A stretch of 64,000 nt of DNA. Origin: Limonium bicolor. Taxonomy: Eukaryota > Streptophyta > Magnoliopsida > Caryophyllales > Plumbaginaceae. The notes under the pieces were generated by a model. The model ran no database searches. It was not told where the DNA came from and was given only the letters and a program-made list of their open reading frames with translations. Shown here piece after piece: positions 23,691-33,690 of this stretch. The stretch is taken from assembly GCA_023374045.1 (NCBI GenBank), contig CM041779.1:299284167-299348166 (forward strand), given 5' to 3'. Numbering within the stretch: position 1 is the first letter of the stretch; the number at the start of each line of letters is the position of its first letter. Both the position numbers and the translations under genes were made by a program.

Positions 23691-23779
23691 TCCAGGTGGT
23701 TTGCTTTTAATTTTACTAACTTCGTTTTCCTGGCGAAGATATTATCTACTTTTATTTTTGATCCAGGATAACGAAGCGA

Positions 23780-23831
23780 TAGTCTAGCCAAAGACTAAAA
23801 CTACGGGCAGCTTACTGGGAGGCAACCCAGT
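23780..23831 (+). ncRNA. Two-hairpin structured element in C
   Basis: Hairpin one (23780-23797) has stem TAGTCT/AGACTA and loop AGCCAA. Hairpin two (23814-23831) has stem ACTGGG/CCCAGT and loop AGGCAA. They are separated by 16 bases containing ACGGGCAGCTT. The same arrangement occurs in B (38131-38182) and D (50909-50957, minus) with different stems. Confidence 0.75.
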
Positions 23832-25118
23832 GGTTAAACTTTATTATCCTATTATTATTTTTATGATTTTATTTTATTTTAATTTTAACAAAAAAAGAAG
23901 TGGAAATGGTCTATGCTTTCATGCAACGCTTTTTAGCGTTATTTTTGGGTAGTGTGTGCAGGTGAAATTCTTATCATGGTATCTGAAGAACTCCAAGGCT
24001 GGACACTTGCTTGAACGCAAGTGTGAGGAACGCTACTACCCCCATTGTTCACTTAAGTGTGAGGAAGGACACCTTCCTCAATCTACGATATCAGGGGAGT
24101 TTCAGTTTCTTTATTTTAAATTTGTGTCCAGTCTATCACGCTTAATGATTATTATTATATCAGTCCATGATTGTCCTGAATGAAATTCTTCATGAGTCTG
24201 GCATATTTTGAAAGGTCTTTTCTTGATTATTTTATGAACAATGAGGACATTGCTCCTCTTAAGTGTGAGGAAGTTTAGACCTTTCCCTGAAAATATGCCA
24301 GTTGCACTTAATGCCACACATGTTTTTAATTGTCTTCTTGCATTGAGGGAATCACTGCTCTGAGTGCTTATAAATGTTGAATTCTTGGGTGAAAATTTTT
24401 GCATAAATTTTGAAGTAAGCCAGGTGGCCACCTCAAGAATCTTTCTGCTCTAGGCTGTTTGATTGTTTAGTTTTATTAAAATTAATCTGTTTTCACTAAA
24501 ATTTGGTGGATTAAGTTGATTAGGGAAACTGAATTAGTTTATCTTGGGATTTTGGAAATGATGTGAAAGTTTGGTATGAAAAGGATAAGGCAAGGTACTC
24601 CTCTGATCATAAAATTTTCTGAACCAAAACAGGCCTCTTCATTCGGTTATTAAGTCCTTGGGGTGCCTCATCACCCATCTACCTAAGGTCTTGTGATCTG
24701 GGATAGAAGGCCCAAAGCCGCTACATGGGTGAAGAGAAAAGTCTGGGGGATGAAACAAATTGTGCGAAAAAAAAATGAACATGCAAAACTCTTAATGCTG
24801 GATGATTGTCGCAATTTTTCATATTTTGATCATGAGTATGTGGTGTTGAAAGGTATCACGGAATAAGGTGTTACTTCACACCCCTTGTCATCCAAAGGTT
24901 AGAGGAAAGAAATGGTGGAAGATCCCAAGTTAATCTACATTCAGATTTTGTAGTCTAACTTATCCATGCTTTTTAAAAAAAATTTCTTTTTCACTGTTTG
25001 TGAAAACCTACAACCAGGAGCAGAACTATTCTTTTAATTGTCACTTTGCTTGTTCTGTTTTGCATCTGTTTAATCCTGAGGTTTGACACTACGGCCTTAG
25101 AGATATATTTATTCTCTA

Positions 25119-25157
25119 TTTGCTTGAGGACAAGCAAAAGCTAAGTGTGAGGAAGTT
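25119..25157 (+). promoter_or_regulatory. Terminal hairpin and polypurine tract of element C
   Basis: TTTGCTTG-AGGA-CAAGCAAA is a perfect 8-bp stem with an AGGA loop. A purine-rich AAGTGTGAGGAAG then leads into the 3' LTR at 25158. This tract is the expected plus-strand priming site. The same module occurs at 42025-42062 in B and, on the minus strand, at 49762-49797 in D. Confidence 0.8.
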
Positions 25158-26869
25158 TGATAAGTGTAAAATATATCTATTCTTAGGACTTTAATTCTTC
25201 CTATTTTTATAACAATGCATGTCATTTTACACTTATCATATGATTTTCCTAGATTTATGTTTTGATATGAATTGATATATTTTATGTGTTAAATGTAGGA
25301 AAAATCCATGTTACTGGATAGATGATCTCATGAGCTTTCCAACGCTACAAACGGCGAGTAAAACAGACTTATAACGAAGAATCTAGAGCCGGTCGAAAAT
25401 GGCAACACAAATATACACGTACACATGTTGACATCACAAGAAGAGGCGGACAAGGACTAGGCGGTAGAAGCTGCAACCGCCTGATAAGGCGCAGACTCAT
25501 GTGAGGCGTCCGCCTCCTTTCGCGCGGACAAGAGTGGAGAGTCCGCCTGTTTTCGAGCGGACAACACAGAGGAGTCCGCCTCCTTTCGAGCGGACACGAC
25601 ACAGAGGACTCCAATTCAGTGTTTTCTTCTCCGTTCTTCCTTCTTACTTCGGCGCCGCACTTCATTAATTGCAGACGTCTGCGCCTACCGCAATTCACTC
25701 ACGCGTGACGCCGCCTTCAATCAATTGCTGCTCTCTGACTGTAATCTCCGCGATCTGCTCACCAACTGCACCGCCTGCTCCGTTGTCTGCTTCCCGTTTC
25801 TTCTGCCTATAAAAACCAACGCCATCCTCAGTATTAGGCAATCCCTTCTTAAATCCAAAGTTCACATACGCCCACCTCGCCAGTTCATCATCAGCCCACC
25901 ACACTCGTTCATTACACTCGCCCACCACACTCGTTCACGAACAGATCACTACACTCGCTCACCACACTCACTCACCACGTACAACCACATCAATTTCTAT
26001 TCTCTCCATTTTCTCCATTTTTATTTGTTTTTCCACCACACCACATCTCTACCATTTATTAGTATTATTATTAGTACGACGTGGATACAGAGGCGGAGCT
26101 GGGATTCAGAGTCAACTTGCTAGCTGGAGTTTTCTCTACCCTTTCTCTTATTTTGTTTAAACGTTGTTTATATATAGTTATGTTTAATTAATAAACTTGT
26201 TATGCGAACCTATTTTATAATTATGTTATGTTAAGCTTTCCACTATGATTTTATCTAAAGTAATAGTTTAATTCCAGTTATTCATCTGCTTTAATTCTCT
26301 GATCAATTATTAAAGCAATATTTGTAGTTTTCTAATCAACACGCGAGAGCTGAGATAGTAAACAAGACATAGGAATTAAACCTGATTAACAGCTAGAAGC
26401 CTGATCCGGCCTATAGGTTAATTAGTCTCAAATGGAAGCTGTTCTTTATGCGATTGGTTGTGTCCGGATTAGAGCATTAGTCTGCTGCTAGTTCTAGCAA
26501 CTAGTTAGGGTTCGTTAGATTTAGTCGTCAACGAATTATTTATAGTTTCTGAATTTATTACTTAAGTGGTAAAGTTTATATTAATATAATTGATAAAATA
26601 GGTGAGCAGAACTAACCCGGGATGCTTTCTTAAAAGACAAAAAAATAATGTTTTTACTATTTTATTTTTGTTCAGGTTAGGTTTTTCGATTATTTCTTCT
26701 CCTTAAAAAATGATAAAATCTATTTACTAGAAGTCTCAGTAAATTTAATTCACTGTCAGTTATCCACAGCGAGGTCCCCAAGAGTACGACAACCCCACAA
26801 ATCCACTATCCCGCAAAACAATTAGGTACACTGCCTATGTGGAAGAAGTAGTCACATATTTTTCCACCA
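25158..26869 (+). repeat. 3' LTR of element C
   Basis: Nearly identical to 20991-22699, with a few substitutions and single-base indels. TATAAAA lies at 25808-25814 and the hairpin array begins at 25508. It ends TTCCACCA where the 5' copy ends TCTCCACA. Confidence 0.9.
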
Positions 26870-27469
26870 TCTCCCTTTTTGATGCTCCTTTTGTAACTAT
26901 GTGAAGGAACATTCCACCATTTCCCTCACACTGAATGTATCTGTCATAGTGACGCCATATTATTCAGACATTTGCGTGCATGGACTAGTAAACGTAAACT
27001 TGTTCATCCGAAATTCATTAAATACTCTAGTGTCAGTAGGAAATTAAAGAAATCCATTTGTCCTAGTTAAATTCTCCTGAATTAGTAAGAACGCGAGAGG
27101 AGGGATCGTCTGCCATGATTGATGTTATAAGTGCTTTGGACCTTATCACAATCCTAGTAGTTTCGACTGAGTGGCGAAGAGCACCCAACATTTTGTCAAT
27201 AGAAGTTTTTGTCGTCCAACTAACAATCTTCATCGCTACTCATTGTAGAATTACCTTAATTTTAAATCACAACTGCAAAATTTGACAATTAGTAAGATTA
27301 ATAGGCATCCATTTGACAATATATTACAACATCACAGTAAAGTCGTACAACAAGTGCTAACAGAAAACATAGTCATCACAAATACAACTCCTGAATTAGG
27401 GAAGACGCATACTTGCAAAATAAATATAACATAACAACATACTCTCGTACACTTGTTTCTCAATTTTTT

Positions 27470-28610
27470 AGAAATAAAATGTACTCAAATAGGATCCTTT
27501 GGAGAGCAATGTCATCATCCTTGTGCTCGAAGAATGCTTATCGTTTTGCTTTGTTTGTAACCAACGTGGTAGCAAACATAAACTCCATGCTCGTGGGGTC
27601 CAGCCCCAGCAACGAGTACAAACAAGCCAACGCTTCCCCAACTGTAAACTCCTCTCTTCGCTTACGTGCTCTCTTAGACTTGTCCACCAGACACTCCTTG
27701 ATTCTGTTACTTTCAGCCGCTCTTTTATCAACATTTATCATGTTCTCGTGAATGCCTTTAAGGACCATAGTTGTCTCATGGTGTTGGAATTCTTCTTGCT
27801 ACAGTTATAGTCCTCAGATGATGAGTTTCTTTTGCCAGGGTTGGAAGTTACACTGGGGAAGGGGAGTAACGAGAGGTTTCAAAAGGGCTGGTGCTCGTTG
27901 TCTTCTCTTTATGTGAAAAAGGATTGTGCTCCATTGAGTAATCGACGCCGTTGATTGTAATGTCGGCCATGCGGTTAAGGTATGATCCTTCATTGTGAGA
28001 GCTACCCTCAATGATCTTCAATATGTAACCGGACATAGTGTCATCGTTATCTATCGTGCTCTGTCGCCTGGCGGTAGAGTACTTGCGAGAACCACAGCAG
28101 AGCAATCACTGTACACCTTGTATAGGTATTCTTTCCATGTGTCTGTTCTAACCCCCTTTCCTGAATTTCATCATATTTGGGTTCTCCTAGAACAATAAAA
28201 GAGATTCAAACGTGAATGATGTTACAAAATTTTGTAAACATCAATAAACTAGTGTCGAACAATATACTAGGATTCTTTCATTTGTACTTGTCGCTTTCTT
28301 TCGCAAACTCCTCGTCAGCATCTATGGTGTTCAGATCAAAGTCCCAACCTAAGCCTCTCTCATCCCCCTTCAGTTGTAACCACAGTGTCCCGTATTTGGC
28401 AAATACATCATGTTTACTCTTCAGTATAGCCTTTGTGTACATGGTGGCAAACAATTTCTGGAACTCTGCAGTGTATGGCTGCCACCTAACTTGTTTTGAT
28501 ACGACTGCTCCTTTTGGCCAATGCTCAAGTCTATATACTTGGAAAACAACTCTGCCGCAAGCTCATTCAGTTGAGGTGTCCATTCAGTCTTGTTTTGATA
28601 CAACTACTCC
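27470..28610 (-). pseudogene. PIF/Harbinger ORF1: Myb/SANT-like DNA-binding protein remnant
   Basis: Minus-strand fragments between about 28610 and 28270 read EWTPQLNELAAELF, then KYGTLWLQLKG and GLGWDFDLNTIDADEEF. This is the pattern of Myb/SANT-like domains (Myb_DNA-bind_3) encoded next to plant Harbinger transposases. Further left, 27768-27470 encodes a C-terminal segment with SKRARKRREEFTVGEALACL and a helical end, typical of the same protein class. Frames are broken by stops and shifts. It is upstream of the transposase on the same strand, as expected for ORF1 of this superfamily. Confidence 0.68.
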
Positions 28611-28738
28611 CTACTATGGTTGTGACTTGCTATTAATTGTACTGGAGTACTGGATGATGGTTACGAATAATTGTTGTATGGAACTAAAACTTGTGCTTTC
28701 AAATAAAATTAATTTTACTATACGAAGTGGTAGTTTAC

Positions 28739-29753
28739 TAAAATACCCCGGACTTAAATATGGTGATTAAATTATTCTAATATGATATGTAGAGGCCTAA
28801 AGATGCCTAAAGAGCTTTGGTGAAGACAGTAAAACCAAAAGAAAGAGGAAAACGCTCAAAAACACAAAACGTAAAAACGTGCGTAAGCGACCATAGGAGG
28901 CATATGACCTCAACTAGGGTGATAGATGGATTCCTAAGACTTAGTTATACACTAAGAACATGTGGGAACAATTCCTGAAAAAAACAAATCCATATAGTGG
29001 GTTAAAACGCAAATGAAGTCCTAAAGCATGTTTTTCAAGAAAACCGGGAAAGGGTGACTTTAAGCAGTTCAATAGACTTTTAAAAAATTACAGCTGATCT
29101 TATAACTATAATTAAACCTTAATGAACATCTAAGAACCATTAAAATTAAATAAACGGAAAAAAAATCTGAAAAACAAGCCCGGTTGATGAATAATGCCAA
29201 ACCGAGAAACTTATGGGTGTTTCTTGCTAAAAGACTAAACTACCCCTGCCTAAATATCTAAGGGGGCGGTTTTTGGGGGCTGAATCACCCTTCTCTTTTC
29301 AGAAAAATTGACTCCCCATTTGTGAGAGAAGAGGCCAATAAAGTAAAAAGTGATAAAGTAAAAAGTGATAAAGTAAATAAGTACACTACTTTCCCTCTCT
29401 CTCCTCTCATTTTTCTTTCTTCCCACCCATCCCCTTATTTCTTCTTCAGCCGGCTCCTCCCTCCTCTCTTCTTCCTGAACGATTTTGAAGCTCCTCCCAT
29501 GGCTTCATGAACTTCTCTCCCTTGCCCAAGCTACTACCAAGCTCCAAACTCAAAACAAAATACATATTTTTCTTAGTTGGACCAAGGGCTATCTTCTCCA
29601 CCTTTTAGAATCCCCAAAGCATGAAGTCCACCTCCATGGGTAGAGCTCCATTAGAAGAGATAAGCACATTTTCTGGAGCTAGATTATCTCCTCTTTGATT
29701 TAAGGTAAGAAAAATCTCAAAAGCTCCTGGTTTCCTCTATTTCTTACCCAGCC
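28739..29753 (+). mobile_element. LTR E2, left part (interrupted by chromovirus A)
   Basis: It begins TAAAATACCCCGGAC. Its next 300 bp follow solo LTR E1 (GGTGATTAAATTA, GAGGCCTAAAGATGCCTAAAGAG, AAAACCAAAAGAAA). It is cut at 29753 by element A after the target copy CAGCC (29749-29753) and resumes at 62045. Whether it is a solo LTR or part of a full element cannot be seen because the right side leaves the window. Confidence 0.75.
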
Positions 29754-30513
29754 TTAAATACCCTAAACCTAGCTATGGTGATTAGAGGTCAAAATAAGAC
29801 ATAATAAGGATAAAACATGCCTTAGCAACATTATTAAACAATTTAAACCATATAAAACATAAGAAAACACCATAAAGTCTATTTAAGCAAGAACATGCTC
29901 TAGACTTGGTGTAAGCTTTATTAGGACCCAAAGGTTATTCTTAGACCTTATTAACATGCTAATGGACATGTTAAATCAATTACAAAATAAAACCAAGCTC
30001 AAAAAACAAGTTAAAACACAAATTGTGCTTTAAGGAGTCTTAAAGCACATTTTTGAAAAATTGTCTTAGAAAGAGGTTTTGAGTGGCTAAATGACCAAGA
30101 TTATACCTTAATCAACATGTGTACTACTTAGTATCACATTAGGAAGCCTAAATCAATGAGAAACCAAAAAGTTCACAAGTATGTGCACTAATTGTGAATA
30201 GTGTCCAAATAGTGCTCAATTTAGGCTTAAGTCAACTTTGCTTAATTAATTGGTCAACATAGCCCATAAATATCCTAACTAAGGAAGGGGGCCGGTTTTT
30301 GAAGGTGATGAGTCACCATAAGACTTCAGCACTTGAAGAAAAGAAGAGGGAAAAGTAAGGAAAAAGAACTATTTGCTTTTAAGGAAATATCTTACCAAAA
30401 CCAACCTCTCTCCTCTCTTCTCTTCATTCCTTCCTTCTCACACCGTGTTCTTCTTCTTCTTCCTCTCAAGAAAACCGTAAGAACCAGCTCCATCCTTCCC
30501 CATCTTGACTTGC
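29754..30513 (+). repeat. 5' LTR of A, left part
   Basis: It starts TTAAATACCCTAAACC (TG expected, so the first dinucleotide is mutated) and matches the 3' LTR from 57950. It is interrupted at 30513 by element B. The last five bases, CTTGC, are the B target site, repeated at 43574-43578. Confidence 0.9.
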
Positions 30514-32011
30514 TGATAAGTCGGGAATTTATCTATGTCTATGGGGTTTATTTGTGCTTAATTCATCGTTATCTGTTAGTAAATTCCCGCCTTATGGTTA
30601 GTTTTATGCTTTTATTTGCAACTGTCTTTTATGATGGGTTTACATGTTATTTCAGGCGAAAATCTCAAGAAAACGCATTCCCGATCATTGTAATGTTATT
30701 CTGGACTGTCAAACGTGTTGAACAGAGTGAAGACTTGCACTATCTCTCAATTTTAGGATGGGTCCGGGACCTTGCACAGACCCTAAGTCCCAGACCATCC
30801 ATTGGAGTTACTCTCGAACTGTTTTGGAGACTGGTCCGGGACTTGTTACAAACCCTAAGTCCCGGACCAACCAAAGGCATTACTCTCGACCTGTTTTAAT
30901 GACCGGTCCGGGACTTGATACATATCTTAAGTCCCGGACCATACTTGGAGATAAATTCTCGGCGTATTTTAGAGACTGGTCCGGGACTTCATACTTGGAC
31001 CAAGTCCCGACCAATTAGATAAAATGCGGCCAGAGTATGCGTGGAAGAAGAGAATTATTATTGTTACAAAAGTAGAGGTCAGCCAACGTGAGAGACATGC
31101 TTGGATACACCACAGAGCTTAGTTTTACACAGAAGAGAAGAGGGAGAGAAAGACGGAGTCTTGGGCAGATCTTGGAGGCTAACAGAGAGAAGGCTGAAGC
31201 AAGAACAACAGAGAATCCACGACGGCTGTTGACATTAGAGTTTCTTCTTGTTCTTGTTTCCCTGAGTCTTTACTATTAAACTTGTGCACTATCATTATGA
31301 ATATGTCTGAGTAGTCTTTTTTAGATTCCGGTTTGCTATGTATCCCTAAATTGACTATTCCTATTCCTTTGTGATTTATTGCAATTCTATTGAGTAAAGT
31401 TATTTTCCTTGCTTAATTTCTTTAATCGTTATAATTTGGCCAATTATAAAGATTAGTATTTTGTTAGTTTATATGTGACGACTGCGGCTTTCAATTGAAT
31501 ACAGGGAAATAACCGGTTAGTTTAGAGACGGTAATTCCTCTAATTGCTAATTGACCGATAATCTAGATTGTTCTTAAGGCGGTTAGTAAACAGTGGGTTC
31601 GTAACGAGAGTTAGAATTCGGTCTTTGCTAGCTAGAATTTGCTAAGCGGGAGACCGGAGGTGAATTATCTTTGTTCTAGGGTTTTATTCAGAATTGTCTT
31701 GGAAATCGCTTAGGGATAGGAATTACAGATTTAGGGAGAAGTAGTAAACCGGGATCTCTTTCCCAAATCAGTTTCGAAACAATTATTTTGTTGCTTTTTA
31801 CTGTTTTACATTATGTTTACAGCTTTTATTTATCATCAAATCAAAACCCCCAATTTCCTGTTTTAATTTGTTATTCAGTCTTTTTATTCCTTTCTGTTTA
31901 GTAAAGATTTAAACTAGACATCGCCTCCTCTGGTTCGACACTTAGGGAATGCTCTCTATTAAAACTTGCTAGAACTGACCGGTACACTTGCCGTTAGGTT
32001 TTATCCCAACA
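30514..32011 (+). repeat. 5' LTR of Athila B
   Basis: It begins TGATAAGTCGGGAATTT and ends TTTTATCCCAACA. It contains four GGTCCGGGAC hairpins at 30761-30796, 30833-30868, 30905-30940 and 30978-31012, spaced 72, 72 and 73 bp. I found no convincing TATA box. The partner is 42063-43573. Confidence 0.93.
30761..31012. repeat. Four-unit hairpin array in the 5' LTR of B
   Basis: Each unit is a roughly 36-base inverted repeat (GGTCCGGGACTT ... AAGTCCCGGACC) followed by a spacer with TCTCG at about offset 16. Units two and three have perfect or near-perfect 12-bp arms. The 3' LTR copy is at 42310-42562. Confidence 0.92.
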
Positions 32012-32017
32012 AGTTTT

Positions 32018-32035
32018 TGGCGCCGTTGCCGGGGA
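32018..32035 (+). promoter_or_regulatory. Primer-binding site of B (tRNA-Asp)
   Basis: TGGCGCCGTTGCCGGGGA, six bases after the 5' LTR, is complementary to the 3' end of tRNA-Asp. It is followed by about 600 bp of T-rich leader (32040-32655) with no coding content. Confidence 0.94.
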
Positions 32036-32655
32036 GGCACGATTATTTAGTTTAATATTTATCTTATTTATTTTGTTTTTTTTCATTATTTTCTTTATTT
32101 TGTTCGAGTGTTATTTTCATAACCACCGTTTCTTTTGTTCTTGATTTCGATTAGTATAATCGTTAGGTTAGAATAGTTTAGTCATTTTCTTTTTTTCAGT
32201 CACGTTTTATTTTAGATTTTACTTTTCATATTTTCTTATCTGTTGTGTCATTCGATTAGGTTGGAATAGTTTCTATATTTTACTGTTACGTTTTGTTTTA
32301 GATTTTGCTTTTCTATCTTTAAGTTGTCTTTCCTAATCGGTTTTGCTTAACTTGGTTCAATTAGATTAGATCATTTTATGTGTGATTTTGTTTTATCGTT
32401 TTGCTTTGTTGGTTTTAGTTAATCAATTTCTATTCTGTTTTGATTTTGTTTTAGATTTTCTTTTATCTTCCAGATTTTATTCTTGATTTTATTTCTTTAT
32501 TTTGGATTTTCTGTGTTCAGTAATTAGGATTTTTATCTGCTTATTGTGTGAGTTAATTTCTTTTTATCTCTTCCTAATTTTTGGTTGTTTTAATTTAATT
32601 GCTACTGTTCTTTTAATTTACGCTATTACAACTTCAGTTTACAAACTCCCGGTTT

Positions 32656-33690
32656 ATGGTTAACACCCGTTCTACAGGTGAACCGGAGTTCGGACTCAAT
32701 CTTGAGATCGAGAGATTTGCAAGACAGCTACGTAAGGATTTGAATCTGGATCCACCAGTTGAGGAGAAGGTCCCTGAACCACCTGTTGACGAGGAGGTAC
32801 CGGACGTTCAACCGGAAGTTAACATGGCAAACAACCAGAGGCAGATGAGGGATTACACCCGTCCAAGTGTTGAAGGGTTGGTGTCGCCGATAGTGATTCC
32901 TGCACTGCCAGCAGGAGTGCAGTGGCAGTTCAAGACCCACTACGTGACCATGGTGATAAACGCACCTCAGTTCAGCGGGACGGTTACTGAAGACCCAAAT
33001 GTCCACCTCACTACATTCCTGAGATTGGTAGGAGCGTGTTCGACACCAGCTTCGCAGGAGGTTGCTCGGCTCACTCTGTTTCCGTTCTCCCTGAGGGATA
33101 GAGTAGCTGAATGGTTGAACTCACTGGCGCCCGACAGTATTACTACCTGGGAAGAGTTGGCTAATGCATTCCTGGCGAAGTACTTTCCACGCTCTCGGAT
33201 GCTGACCATGAGAGGTGAAATTACCAACTTCAAGCAGTTTGCCGGTGAGACCCTATCTGAAGCTTGGGAGCGGTTTAAGGGGATAGTAAGGAAAGTACCG
33301 CATCACGGACTAGGAGAGGAGGTTGTACTGCAGTCGTTTTACAAGGATTTGGACCCTTCTAGCCGGTTGCTGGTCGATACGTGCGCTGGAGGAAGTTTAA
33401 TGGAGCTGCCCATTGCAAGAATCAAAGAGCTGTTAGAGACTATTACTACAACAGCTAATCAGTGGGGAGGTACTAGAACCGGAGAAGCTACACCGAAGAA
33501 AACTACTGGAGTTTATGAAGTGGATTCGAATACTTTTCTGGCTGCCAAGATAGAAGCAATGTCGAAGCAGTTTGAGCGTATGTGTGCAGTGATGAACCCG
33601 CAGTCAAGTGCAGCAGCTGCTCCTGAGGTTTATCCACCTTGCGAATACTGTGGTAGGGCTTCTAACATGTGCCAATGCGCTCCACCGTAA
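32656..33690 (+). CDS. gag: Athila B gag, ending at an in-frame stop
   Basis: The structural protein of the retrotransposon particle. It begins MVNTRSTGE after the leader. The retrotransposon gag domain is visible at about residues 100-250 (FSLRDRVAEWLNSLAP, TWEELANAFLAKYFP, ETLSEAWERFKGIVRK). A cysteine motif, CEYCGRASNMCQC, stands where a zinc knuckle is expected. The frame ends at TAA (33688-33690) but the same frame continues open to 35736 with gag-like Asn/Gln/Gly-rich sequence. The stop is therefore either a nonsense mutation or a read-through codon inside a gag-pol polyprotein. I favour mutation, since Athila gag-pol is normally one frame. Confidence 0.88.
   Translation: MVNTRSTGEPEFGLNLEIERFARQLRKDLNLDPPVEEKVPEPPVDEEVPDVQPEVNMANNQRQMRDYTRPSVEGLVSPIVIPALPAGVQWQFKTHYVTMVINAPQFSGTVTEDPNVHLTTFLRLVGACSTPASQEVARLTLFPFSLRDRVAEWLNSLAPDSITTWEELANAFLAKYFPRSRMLTMRGEITNFKQFAGETLSEAWERFKGIVRKVPHHGLGEEVVLQSFYKDLDPSSRLLVDTCAGGSLMELPIARIKELLETITTTANQWGGTRTGEATPKKTTGVYEVDSNTFLAAKIEAMSKQFERMCAVMNPQSSAAAAPEVYPPCEYCGRASNMCQCAPP

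Larger units (their letters stand above)
20991..26869 (+). mobile_element. Non-autonomous LTR retrotransposon C
   Basis: A 5.9-kb element with LTRs at 20991-22699 and 25158-26869, flanked by TGTCC (20986-20990) and TCTCC (26870-26874), a target duplication with one mismatch. Removing it restores the transposase frame around it. The LTRs begin TGATAAGTGTAAAA and are nearly identical, so the insertion is young. The primer-binding site matches tRNA-Asp, as in Athila. The 2.46-kb internal region has no gag, protease, reverse transcriptase or integrase. Its internal sequence is shared with element D and its 3' non-coding blocks with Athila B, so an Athila-type element probably mobilised it. Confidence 0.9.
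19945..27080 (-). pseudogene. PIF/Harbinger transposase, split by element C
   Basis: The parts are 26870 to about 27080 (N-terminal) and 19945-20990, read on the minus strand. Visible motifs are FRMNKFTF, the helix-turn-helix-like ERFGRSGYAVSHNF, CDFDLLFTSVVTGWAGSAHD (first catalytic Asp, near 20640), LGDKSY (second Asp, near 20425) and AIERAFSMLKRQWK (Glu, near 20280), then IVVACFSLKNYVRL. These are the DDE_Tnp_4 features of plant Harbinger transposases. An apparent intron with donor GTAAGTA and acceptor TTGTAACAG lies near 20443-20527 and joins in frame. Element C lies between codons of GASKR and DTAERFG. Nonsense codons show decay. No terminal inverted repeats were found. Confidence 0.82.

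Noticed and set aside
30758..31018. Repeated peptide GPGL.TNPKSRTN in an open frame, with copy at 42304-42684
   Set aside because: It is a translation of the 72-bp hairpin repeat in the B LTRs, with no start or context for expression.
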